Below are positions 10,319 through 19,079 of a stretch of 64,000 nt of DNA, piece by piece (position 1 is the first letter of the stretch; the number at the start of each line of letters is the position of its first letter). Made by a program: the position numbers and the translations under genes. Under the pieces are notes generated by a model, which was given only the letters and a program-made list of their open reading frames with translations, had not been told where the DNA came from and made no database searches. The DNA comes from Prorocentrum cordatum (lineage: Eukaryota > Sar > Dinophyceae > Prorocentrales > Prorocentraceae). Location of the stretch: contig CAUYUJ010021161.1 of assembly GCA_963575745.1 (NCBI GenBank), forward strand, positions 62,001-126,000, in the 5' to 3' direction.

Positions 10319-11202
10319 GTGCTCAAGGGGAAGAAGCGCCAATCGTGGGCGAGGCAGGACGACGGTTCCCCGTCGAAGCGCCTGCGCGGCGCCATCAGGG
10401 ATTCATTTCTCGAAAACAGGCAGTCAGCACGGGAACTCGGGCATAATTTCTTGGCACCGCTTGGCCAACTGCTCCCCGGTCAGTTCGGCGATTTCACCGC
10501 CGCCGCGGCGCGACGCGGCGAAGGCAAGAACGCCGCCAGAGATTCGAAGAGGAATTTCCCGAAGGCGCGCAAGTGGCCGCCGACATACATGGCCAAGGTG
10601 AGAACGTGGAACCCGAAACTGAACAGAGAAGTGCTTTCACATATGTGTTTTTGCTGCCGCACGAAATGTTTTCAGCCATATGTTCGTATTCGGATGAGAC
10701 GAAATTCTTTGATACGGAAGGTTTGGACGTCGAGGCGAAAACACATCTGTTGCGATGCCGGGCGGCGATGGGCGCAGAGACCCTTTTACCCGTAGGTCTC
10801 TGGACTGATGGCGTGCCCAACAATTTCGACAGGAGCGATTCAGTCGAACTCGTTCAAGTAAATCTTCCAGGGCTGAGTGGTGGCAACTCGACTTTGCGGG
10901 TTCCTGTGGCAGCTTTTCCCACATCCCGCATGAGTTCAAACACGTACAACGACTGCATGGAGATCGTGCGGTGGTCGCTTTCGGCAATGGCACGCGGTGC
11001 CTTTCCGCCAAGTCGGCACGATGGCGCCGCTTGGCAAGCGACAGATTCGCACCGCAAGCGTCGCTCCAACAAACCGTTGGGCTTCCGGGGTGTTCTGGTG
11101 GGTGTCAGAGGAGATTGGGCGAGCTACAAATGCACGTTCGGGCCCCATGCTTGGAACGAGGGGGGCGGCTGTTGCTGGCTGTGCGCACGCACGCCCGATC
11201 AG
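10319..11202 (+). CDS. 5' part of a gene split by LINE-A (frameshifted)
   Basis: This coding region belongs with 18183-19049. Frame 2 encodes a basic N-terminal part that ends with a KWPPTYMAKV...REVLSHM segment. The protein then appears to continue in frame 1 from FLLPHEMFSAICSY. A one-base loss in the T5 run at 10648-10652 would explain the shift; a sequencing or assembly error is also possible. The frame-1 part has LPVGLWTDGVPNNFDRSDSV, LVGVRGDWASYKC and a terminal CCWLC cysteine cluster. The order of an Asp-Gly motif, a GDW motif and a cysteine cluster loosely recalls Plavaka/TNP2-like transposases, but I hold this weakly; it may be a dinoflagellate-specific multicopy family. The exon ends in phase 0 at CAG 11200-11202 before a GC donor. 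The 5' start is not fixed; an acceptor-like CTCAAG lies at 10320-10325. Confidence 0.5.
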
Positions 11203-11212
11203 GCGCCGCGCC

Positions 11213-11225
11213 CCGCGGTTTGACC

Positions 11226-11226
<1 letters not shown>
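11213..11226. repeat. Target-site duplication of LINE-A, left copy
   Basis: CCGCGGTTTGACCG directly abuts the T75 run. The identical 14 bases (15 if the next T is counted) recur at 18037-18050 on the other side of the element. This is the expected footprint of target-primed reverse transcription. Confidence 0.9.
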
Positions 11227-11301
<75 letters not shown>

Positions 11302-11767
11302 CCTTTCCTCGCGTCGACCACGGTGGCTGGATGCCTCGACAACTTCGCATGGCCACTGCCCCCGGACATGGAGGGAAGCCGGGCTGCGTGGGCAGCCGAC
11401 CACCAAAGAATACGGAGACGCTATCAGGCACGTGGCAGGGACAGCGAAAGAGCACCCGAGACAATTATTGCCCGGGGGCCAGGGCGGAAATGTTACTTAA
11501 GACCGGGTTTTTCGAAGGCACGAGAAGGAGGGGGAGGAGGAGGCGGAGACGAGGAGGAGGAGAAGGAAGGAGAGCACTGAGCAAAGCCCTGAGGGTCATC
11601 GCCAGCCGACTCCTGTGAGTCTGGGCGCCCCGCTGACCAGAAGAAGGCGTGCTCCCAAGGTGTCGCGCTCATTGGCGAGTCAGTACATTACACGCGGGAA
11701 GAAATGTGATGGGCAGCGACCACGGACGACAACGACGAGGAGCGGAGGAGAGGAGGGGGGAACTAAC

Positions 11768-14700
11768 TCAGCTTTGCCACACTGCGGCCACGAGCGATGC
11801 GAGGCGAGGATGCGCAGCACAAGCTTCCCTAGCGTACTGCCACATGGCCTCCCACGCGTTGGAGGTGGCCCCGTGGCGCGCCGCTGTGGATGCCGCGTAA
11901 ACGCAATACACCGCCAGGGCACGGCGAGCGATAGCGCTCGCCGTGTCTTCGGAAAAACGGGGGGAGAGGAGCAGAAAGTGAGACAAGCGCTCGCCGGGTG
12001 GAGGGGCAGTCAGCGCCAGCTGCCTGCGCCCGAACTCCGCGACCCTGGAGCAGTGGATGTAGTGCTCGACGCTGTCCTCCCCGTGTCCGCATGCAAACGC
12101 GCAAGGCGCTGGCCTCTGCATGCGGCGCCCTGTAGTCCAGCCGTTGCACATGACGCGGTAGACCGATGCCCACACCCGCGGGGGCACCAGCGGCGCCAGG
12201 CCGCGGAGCGCGAGCGTCGCGCGCTCCAAGCGGCGCCCACGGAGCACCGGGAGTTGGAGACGAGAAAGGCAGCGGTCGAGGTGGCGGACGGCGCCCTGCG
12301 GGCGCGGGTCCGCCAATATAATCCGACACCGCTTCTGCCATTCAGACCTCGGCGCTGGTTCCGGCGCGTCGCCCTGAACCAATGCCTCGACCGACACTCT
12401 GGCTGCTGCTGCCTTGTGTTCCAGATGGCCGCGCGCGTTTGTGAGGTTCGTGAAGAAATTCTGGCCGTACCAGCCGCTCCAGGCAACCAAGCGATCCAAA
12501 TGATCAGAATCCAGTCGGAGTGCGTCCAAAAAACGAGAACGACGACGTACCTGAAGTCCTCCATGAGCTGTGTTCTCCCATCGATATACCCGGCACTTGG
12601 CCGCGATCGCCGCGGATGCTGCGTCGACCAATTCCGCGTGAAACCCCAAGGACCGCAAGCTCCGGAGCGCCGCTGGGGTAGTCCAGCAGCGGGGGCCGGG
12701 GAAGAGGGGGACGCATGCCTGCTGCTCCACAACGTCCCAATTGGACGGCAACTGGTCCAGCTGCAGGAGGAAGGAGAGCACGGGGAAGATGTAGGTGCGG
12801 TAAGCCAAGAGGGTCAGCATCATTCCGCAGCCGATGCCCCGCCACACCTTGGCCCGGGAAATGAACTTGTCCAAAGCCTTTGTCCACGAATGTTCACCGC
12901 GTTCCGGACCGACGACGAAGCCCAAGTAAGTTGCGTACCGGCGGATGGTGAAGTCGCTCCACGTGGGCGCGGCCACTTGGAGACGCTCTCTCACGCGGTC
13001 GGTTGATTCCAGTGCCAATGGAACCCAAACCGTTTTTCCGTGGTGTAGTCGCAGCCCCGACAGTCGCTCGTACTCGTCGAAGGTGTGCTCAAGAATGGAA
13101 GCGTCCCCCGTCCCGCGAACCAGGCCGACGGCCAGGTCGTCGGCGTAGGCGCGAGGAACGGCGTCTGGGATGAGGCGCGGGAGCCTCCGCAAAAGAACAT
13201 CCGAAAGCACGGCGAAGAGGAGCGGGGAGAGGGGGCAGCCCTGGCGGACCCCCGCGGTGAGCTCGAAGCCGTCGAAAGTGGACCCGCCGTGCGCGATGCG
13301 GCACCTGTTGTTCCGATACAGCGCTTGGATGAAATGCGCGCACCATGGCGGCCAACCCCGGGCCGCGATGACATCAAGAAGGAACTCCTGGCTGACGCTC
13401 GGGAAGGCCGCCTCGAAATCGAAGAAGACCATGGCGGACGAGTCGTACTTAAGCGAGTGGTGGAGCATGAACTCTTCGACGTCCATGAGGTTTGCAAGCA
13501 TCGAGCGCCCATGCAGGAACCCCCGCTGGCAATCGGAGACCCCGGGGGCAACGGTGGGCTCAATGTACATGCGGACCGCGCTGCATATAATTCTGTTGTC
13601 TGTATTCGTGATGTTCAAGGGCCGCATGTTCGAGGGGACATAGAACTCGATGCCGTCTCCAGTAATGCCTGATGGCTTCTTGGGGAGGAAGACCATGGAG
13701 CTCTCATTGAACGAGTCCCAGTCCGAGTCCATCAGCGCCGCGCCACTGGGGCTGGCGATGGCCAGGAAGGCCTCGTACAGAGCTCTCGTCGCGAAGCCGC
13801 CTAAAGCACGCCATGCGCGGAACGGGATCCCATCTGGTCCAGGAGAGCTGTTGCTCGTGTGCTGGACCGCCCGCTCGAAGATCTCGAAGGGCACGGCGAC
13901 GCCGGGCACGCACTGGCGGTCTGCCAGCGAGGCGTGCGAGGCCTCGTCTGCAAGCCAGGTGCGGCGCAAGGTTGTGTCCGTTTCCCGTCTGCGGAAGACC
14001 CCAGACCAATGGTCGCGCAGAACTCCTGCGATGTGCTCTGGTGATGTGCTCACGTGGCCAGCGCTGTCACTGAGCGCGTAGTGGGAGCAGCCGCGGCCAG
14101 GAGACAAGCGTGTAAGAAGACGATGGTTCTGATGTCGCCGCCGCGCCGCCTGCGCATCAGAGAGGTCCTTCAAGTCGGCGTGGAGCCTGCCCAGCTCGTC
14201 GATGGCGTGATCGCGAGCAAGGTCGGCAGCGTGAACTCGGACCAGCCGGAGGCGACGGCCAGGGCTCGTGTGGAAGTCGTAAGGGTTGTCCACGAGATCC
14301 TTCAAGATGGGATACCGCTGGATGCATTGGCTGACGCCGCCTGCCGAGCCCTTTTCTGAGGCGCGGAGGAATTTCATGGTGACCCCGAGGCGATCCTCGT
14401 GCGCAAGCGGGCCCGGCGGACCCGAAGCCTCGAAGCCGAAGTTCTTGGCGGCCTCGCGCATGGCCCGCTTGAGTAGCACGAGCCGCCGTGGAGGCGAGGC
14501 GGAAGGTTCGCTGTCCAGCATCTCCTGCCACGCGAGCGCCACTCTGCGCGGCCATTCGGGGTGATCCAATGTGAGGTCCGATATCGGGGCGCATGAGTCG
14601 GGTTCCCGCTGCGGCAGTGAACGCCGAAAGCTGACGGCTCTATGTCGAGATAGCTCTGACTGCCACTCCAATGCAGCGCAAGTTAGCTTCCGATCAAAGC

Positions 14701-15709
14701 CTTCCACCACGGCCTGATTACAGTAAATGCGGTCCAGGCGCGATCGGGACGAAGGCGAAGCATGCGTCATGTCGGGTTGGTGGAGCTCGTGGAGGCCATG
14801 AGGAAGTCCCAAATGTCGGTGCCAACTTGCCTCTTCCCCGCGATCCCGCCCACCCGTGACGGCAGTGGTGGAGGTGCAGCGTCTGTCGCAAACGTCCGCA
14901 ACATAGTTGAAGTCTCCTCCGAGGATCGTGAGAACCTGGTCCCTGGAAGCGATGTGCCGCGAAAGCCGCCGTCGGAGAGCGTCTCGGAGTTCGGGGAAAG
15001 ATGGGGGGCGGCCCAGGTGAGACAGCCCTGCAGCCTCGATGTCTTCTGGGGAGGCGGCAGCACCAGTGTGGAAGTATACGACAACAACGTCCAGATTGCC
15101 ACTGGGGCCTCGCAGATGTAGTACTGCAGCACGACCCGGGAGAATGATCTGCCAGTGAGGGTTCGCCGCGAACTGCTTGAGGAAGGAGTTCTTGATCGTC
15201 ACCCCCACTCCTGCCCTGGCGGGCGTGGGGCCTGGTGACCACCAAGATGTGCAAGCATCGGGGTTTCTCCACACCTCATTGCCTCCATTGGACCCGTGCG
15301 TCTCGGTCCAGAGGCCGATATCGTGGGTGGCCATCAACTTCCTCACGTAGGTCGCCTTCCGGCGATGACGGCCGGGGTCCGCGGCGAAGAGGGCCTGGGT
15401 GTTCCATGTGATGACGGAGACATCGCCGAGGTACGGGCTGTGGGCGAGCGAAGGCTGACCTCTGGGTGCGCGAGTGCGTGGAGGCAGCGCTGCAGGGAGC
15501 GCACTGGGGCGCAGCGCGCGCCGAAATGCGTTCTGAAGCCGAATCTGGACCGGAACGTCCGTCATGGAGTCGTCGGGCAGCTGATCCATAGAGGTAGAAA
15601 CATGATGAAAAAGATGAAGAAGTGCAAGTGCAGGTAGCTGAGTAGATGTACGCCGAGAACGTTGAGAAGAAGGTGACGAAGAACAAGACGACGTGATATG
15701 CCCACTCAT
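11768..15709 (-). CDS. LINE-A ORF2: endonuclease-reverse transcriptase
   Basis: This is the catalytic protein of the retrotransposon, which nicks target DNA and reverse transcribes the RNA at the nick. The frame is open for 1360 codons from 15850 and overlaps the ORF1 stop by GTGA; the first ATG is at 15709, another at 15589. Numbered from 15850, residues about 143-410 form an exonuclease-endonuclease-phosphatase domain with VITWNTQ, WTETHG, GGDFNYV, RLDRIYCN and a final SRHRAV. The reverse transcriptase has KKPSG, RPLNITN, FDFEAAF (810-816, catalytic Asp) and YADD (902-905). A C-terminal Cys-x3-Cys...His...Cys group begins at residue 1250. All expected active-site residues are present, so the protein may be functional. 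Translation may depend on termination-reinitiation or frameshifting at the ORF1/ORF2 junction. Confidence 0.93.
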   Translation of the reverse strand: MSGHITSSCSSSPSSQRSRRTSTQLPALALLHLFHHVSTSMDQLPDDSMTDVPVQIRLQNAFRRALRPSALPAALPPRTRAPRGQPSLAHSPYLGDVSVITWNTQALFAADPGRHRRKATYVRKLMATHDIGLWTETHGSNGGNEVWRNPDACTSWWSPGPTPARAGVGVTIKNSFLKQFAANPHWQIILPGRAAVLHLRGPSGNLDVVVVYFHTGAAASPEDIEAAGLSHLGRPPSFPELRDALRRRLSRHIASRDQVLTILGGDFNYVADVCDRRCTSTTAVTGGRDRGEEASWHRHLGLPHGLHELHQPDMTHASPSSRSRLDRIYCNQAVVEGFDRKLTCAALEWQSELSRHRAVSFRRSLPQREPDSCAPISDLTLDHPEWPRRVALAWQEMLDSEPSASPPRRLVLLKRAMREAAKNFGFEASGPPGPLAHEDRLGVTMKFLRASEKGSAGGVSQCIQRYPILKDLVDNPYDFHTSPGRRLRLVRVHAADLARDHAIDELGRLHADLKDLSDAQAARRRHQNHRLLTRLSPGRGCSHYALSDSAGHVSTSPEHIAGVLRDHWSGVFRRRETDTTLRRTWLADEASHASLADRQCVPGVAVPFEIFERAVQHTSNSSPGPDGIPFRAWRALGGFATRALYEAFLAIASPSGAALMDSDWDSFNESSMVFLPKKPSGITGDGIEFYVPSNMRPLNITNTDNRIICSAVRMYIEPTVAPGVSDCQRGFLHGRSMLANLMDVEEFMLHHSLKYDSSAMVFFDFEAAFPSVSQEFLLDVIAARGWPPWCAHFIQALYRNNRCRIAHGGSTFDGFELTAGVRQGCPLSPLLFAVLSDVLLRRLPRLIPDAVPRAYADDLAVGLVRGTGDASILEHTFDEYERLSGLRLHHGKTVWVPLALESTDRVRERLQVAAPTWSDFTIRRYATYLGFVVGPERGEHSWTKALDKFISRAKVWRGIGCGMMLTLLAYRTYIFPVLSFLLQLDQLPSNWDVVEQQACVPLFPGPRCWTTPAALRSLRSLGFHAELVDAASAAIAAKCRVYRWENTAHGGLQVRRRSRFLDALRLDSDHLDRLVAWSGWYGQNFFTNLTNARGHLEHKAAAARVSVEALVQGDAPEPAPRSEWQKRCRIILADPRPQGAVRHLDRCLSRLQLPVLRGRRLERATLALRGLAPLVPPRVWASVYRVMCNGWTTGRRMQRPAPCAFACGHGEDSVEHYIHCSRVAEFGRRQLALTAPPPGERLSHFLLLSPRFSEDTASAIARRALAVYCVYAASTAARHGATSNAWEAMWQYAREACAAHPRLASLVAAVWQS

Positions 15710-15846
15710 GCTGTAGGGAGCGCGGCGCTGGGAGCCCGGGCCGGCACTAGCCGGTTGGAGCTCGAAGGCGACGTCCACGAGCCAACATGAGGTACCCTTG
15801 CAATCAAAAATCTGAATTCCATAGCTCGTCGAAGGCGCTGGGGAGG

Positions 15847-17973
15847 TCACGCGGCGGCGGGGGAGGCAGCCCCCTGCCCCCCCCGCCGCCTGTTTCCCGG
15901 CAGGGTGCGAGAGTCCTGGACGTCGCTGGACACCCTGATGGCCAAGAAGTCCACGCCGACCTGGAGCACCTGACCATGCAACGAGCGATACACCTGCTGG
16001 ACATCTTCCTGTGAGTGTAGGTACACGCGTGCGCGGCCAGGATGAGCGCTAGCGTCCCGAGAAGCAAGATGGACCCACTGTCCTGGCCGTGGCACCTGAC
16101 CTGGGGGGGCCGCGGAGAGCGCCAGGCCCGTGGCAGCACAGACGTGAGACAGGAGCTGATTGATGACCACGCTTCCGTTGTCCCCGGTTTCCCCGGCGAC
16201 GGTGATCTCCGCGATGTTGTCACACATGGTGGAGCTGCGACCGCCGCGCCCCCGCTGGCGACGGGAGGCAGCGAGGGCGAGAGCAGTAGCGGATGGAAAT
16301 GCCCAGGGACGGCCGCCATAGCTGCTGGCCTTGTGCTTAATGTTCGTGATCGCGTGGTTCTCATCCTCCTGGAGGCCCCTGTCGAGCAACGCGGTCCACG
16401 ACTCCACGGAGGCCGACGTGAAGACGAGCACCCTGTCGGATGAGAGGAAGATCGCTCGTGAGCACAACGGCCACGCACGGACCAGTCCCAGCGGGCTGTT
16501 GCACTCCACCACGAGGGCGTCTGGAGACGTGTACAGCTCCTTGTGCCCAAGGTACATCTGCTCAGTCAGCACGGTCCTCCGCAGGAAGCGCATGGCGAGC
16601 ATGGAACCCGCCTCGGAAAGAGAGCTCGGTAGAATGATCTCCACGCACACGCGCGGGACCTCCGGAGTGCTGCCCCAACTTCTGGAGGTATGCCGGCAGA
16701 GGAAAGAAACACCATGGTTGGTGACCTCGGGGCCGAGCATCTTGATCATGAAGTTCGGGAAGAGCTGAGTCGGGACGTCGACCCAAAAAGAGTTCACCGC
16801 GGGGAGCTGGAGCAGCGGGGCCAAGGGGGAGAAGACGGTCGGTGACGATCGGTGTCCTGCCGTGGTGATGGTGAAGCTCGCGAGGCCCTGCCGCACATGC
16901 CGGGGAGCGGACCTTCCTGGGAGGATGTACTCCACAGGCTGCAGGATGATATCCACGGCACGGACCAACGAGATGTACAGCGGCTTCTCGCCGAGGAGCG
17001 GGTGCCACCAGAGGTCGAAAAGCTTGGCCGGAGAGTCGACTCCAGGAAAATGGGGGATCGGAACCAGAAGCGAAAGTCGCTGAGGGCGAAGTGCTGGATC
17101 GGGATGTCGGAGTAGACCGGCAAGGATCCTCTGGAGCGCATTGGTGTCCACCGGTGCCCAAGCCAAGATCTGTTGCCCCCCCATCTTCTCCAGGGCCCGC
17201 GTGTCGCCCTTCTCCAAGAGTGTGGCCAATTCACGGTGCTACACCAGTATGACCGAATGGTCCGTGGTAGTGTTGCTGAGGAGCTGGGACCACTGCGTGG
17301 CTAAGGTGGCGTCTGCGCATGTTGGGATGGCGCGGACTGCCTGTAGCGCAGACGCTCCCAACTCTTTCCATCGTGGGAGCTCGGAGGGACGGAGACGGCG
17401 ACGCTCGCGCAAAACCTCGTCCAACTGCTCCGCGCACCGCGCGCCAGCGGTCGCGAAGTGAGCAGCGGCCGCCTCCGCGCTCGCTCTCCCAGCCGGGTCC
17501 CAATCGGCAGCCTGACCGAGGGAGCACAGGATGGTGGCCGTCCGCGTGCGACTTGCGATGCCCTGCTCGGTAGGCGCGGGGCCGTCGAGTGGGCCGAAAC
17601 CCAAGACATTCCATGGGTTGGCGGAGACGGGGTTGTAGGCTAGTTTCAGCAGAATGGCGCGGAGGGCCTCCCAGGTGGAGGGAATCTTGATGGGGAGATT
17701 CTGCAGGTCCTGCGGCAGCGTCATGTTGGCGGCCTGCACCAGCCCAAAATGCTGCGCCATTTCATCATCCATGAATTCCGCGAGCCATGCGTCCGGAAGA
17801 GGGCCGTGGCCTGGTAGTCCAGGAGGGGGTTGCACGGCAAGGTTCGCAGCAGCCTGGGTGAGGCCCGTCGCGTCGTCGTCGCCGGAGGCGCCACCATGTG
17901 CGGCGCAGAAAGCCAAGCCCGGCAGCGCCTCGCCCTGCACCCCATGGCGGAGGCAAACCTGGCACGGCGCCAT
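15847..17973 (-). pseudogene. LINE-A ORF1 with an internal stop
   Basis: ORF1 starts at ATG 17973 within the element and ends at TGA 15847-15849, overlapping ORF2. Here it is broken by an in-frame TAG at 17239-17241. At the same place the second copy of the locus (37564-37566) has CAG, and the preceding codon also differs by one base. The N-terminus has a CxxC...CxxH group (PCQVC and FCAAH) that could bind zinc. Near the C-terminus RVYLHSQEDVQQVYRSL followed by VGVDFLAIRV resembles the second half of an RRM fold, which would suit RNA binding. The middle part is not assignable. If the duplication is an assembly artefact, one of the two readings of this codon is an error or an allele. Confidence 0.8.
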
Positions 17974-18036
17974 GGCAGAGGGAAGGTCGGGAGTGCAACT
18001 GGGGAAGGGTAGATGGCCGACCGAGCGATCTCTGGG

Positions 18037-18050
18037 CCGCGGTTTGACCG
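18037..18050. repeat. Target-site duplication of LINE-A, right copy
   Basis: Identical to 11213-11226. It fixes the 5' boundary of LINE-A at 18036 and shows that little or no 5' truncation occurred. Confidence 0.9.
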
Positions 18051-18182
18051 TGAATTGCTTCCTTTCTTCCGCCCGCGCCCTCCCAACCCGTTTCTCTGCC
18101 CCTCGGGGCTGGGGGGCGGGTTGGCGCGGTGGGCGGGGCGCCACGGAAGGCGGCTGATTACGTGCATTTGTTGCCCCCGCAG

Positions 18183-19049
18183 GTTGGCGACGCGCGGGAG
18201 GGCGCGCCATGGCGGAGGACGCAGCTGCCCAAATCTGAACTTATCCTTCGGAACATGCGCAACGGGTGCGTGCCGTCGCCGTTGTTGTCGGCACCCTGCG
18301 TGGATGACCGTCCCTTGTTTCGAGTGGAGTGGTTGCATTGTGTGGACCAGGGCGTTGCTTTGGATTGGTTCGGATCAGTGATGTGGTTCCTTCTAAGTGA
18401 CAGTAAATACTATGGCGGCGGGAATCGGGCCGAACGCCTCAACAGGATGTGGTCGTCAATCCAAGCCTATTACGACAGGAACAAGACGGACGACAGGCTC
18501 CACAAGCTGACGCTCTTGATGACCAGAAAGGCAAGCCGCAGGAGCGCCCCGAAACTAAAGGCCATGGCGGGCGTGTTCAGGGCCCTGGAGGGTTGGGTGT
18601 GGGAGGAATGCAACAGACTGTTCAGCGGTGGCAGCGAACTGGAGCAGACAATTCTCGCAGCGACGAACCACCTCCATAATTGTTACGAGGCCTTGCGGAC
18701 AATTGCTATTTTCAGGAGGGACACCATGGCGACGAACGGCAAACGCTTCGTGCTCCTGTACGACGCACTCGCACAGCGACACCCTGCATTCTTCAGGTGC
18801 AAGCCCGAACTCCATCTTTTCGTGCACCTCACCCAGGAATCTGACCCGAAAGCTAATTGGACTTACCGCGACGAGGATTTTGGAGGGACCGTCAGCAGGA
18901 TCTCACGGAGGCGTGGCGCCCCGATGACCACAAAGGCCTTAATGACGATTACTAAAACATGGTCGTACCAGCGAAATCCGCCACCGTGCCTTCAGCACGT
19001 AGTGGAGTGCACCAAGGCTCATGCAGCCCTGAGAGACAGGGGGTTGTAA
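18183..19049 (+). CDS. 3' exon of the gene split by LINE-A
   Basis: The exon begins after a pyrimidine-rich CCCCCGCAG acceptor (AG at 18181-18182) and starts with GTT in phase 0, matching the phase of CAG at 11202. It ends at TAA 19047-19049. It encodes VGDAREGAPWRRTQL, FRVEWLHCVDQGVALDWFG and a helical C-terminal region with HLTQESDPKANWTYRDEDF. With LINE-A and one target-site copy removed, the intron would be only 156 nt. The exon looks intact, so the gene may still be spliced across the 6,980-nt interrupted intron, unless the upstream frameshift is real. Confidence 0.65.
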   Translation, partial: VGDAREGAPWRRTQLPKSELILRNMRNGCVPSPLLSAPCVDDRPLFRVEWLHCVDQGVALDWFGSVMWFLLSDSKYYGGGNRAERLNRMWSSIQAYYDRNKTDDRLHKLTLLMTRKASRRSAPKLKAMAGVFRALEGWVWEECNRLFSGGSELEQTILAATNHLHNCYEALRTIAIFRRDTMATNGKRFVLLYDALAQRHPAFFRCKPELHLFVHLTQESDPKANWTYRDEDFGGTVSRISRRRGAPMTTKALMTITKTWSYQRNPPPCLQHVVECTKAHAALRDRGL

Positions 19050-19079
19050 GGTTCTAGAGGGCCTGGACCCCCCGTTTCC

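Larger units (their letters stand above)
11227..18036 (-). mobile_element. LINE-A, full-length non-LTR retrotransposon
   Basis: The element lies on the minus strand. Its 5' end is at 18036 and its 3' end is a poly(A) tail read here as 75 T (11227-11301). It is 6.8 kb long, flanked by a 14-bp target-site duplication, and encodes ORF1 (from ATG 17973, after a 63-nt leader) and ORF2 with APE-like endonuclease and reverse transcriptase. The 3' untranslated region (11302-11767) includes a purine repeat. The intact tail, exact duplication and nearly intact frames indicate recent insertion. It sits antisense inside an intron of the plus-strand gene at 10319-19049. The segment from 11948 onward reappears at 32273-38361. 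Confidence 0.93.

Noticed and set aside
10936-11618. Open frames with poly-Lys or poly-Phe
   Set aside because: They read through the T75 run, which is the poly(A) tail of LINE-A.
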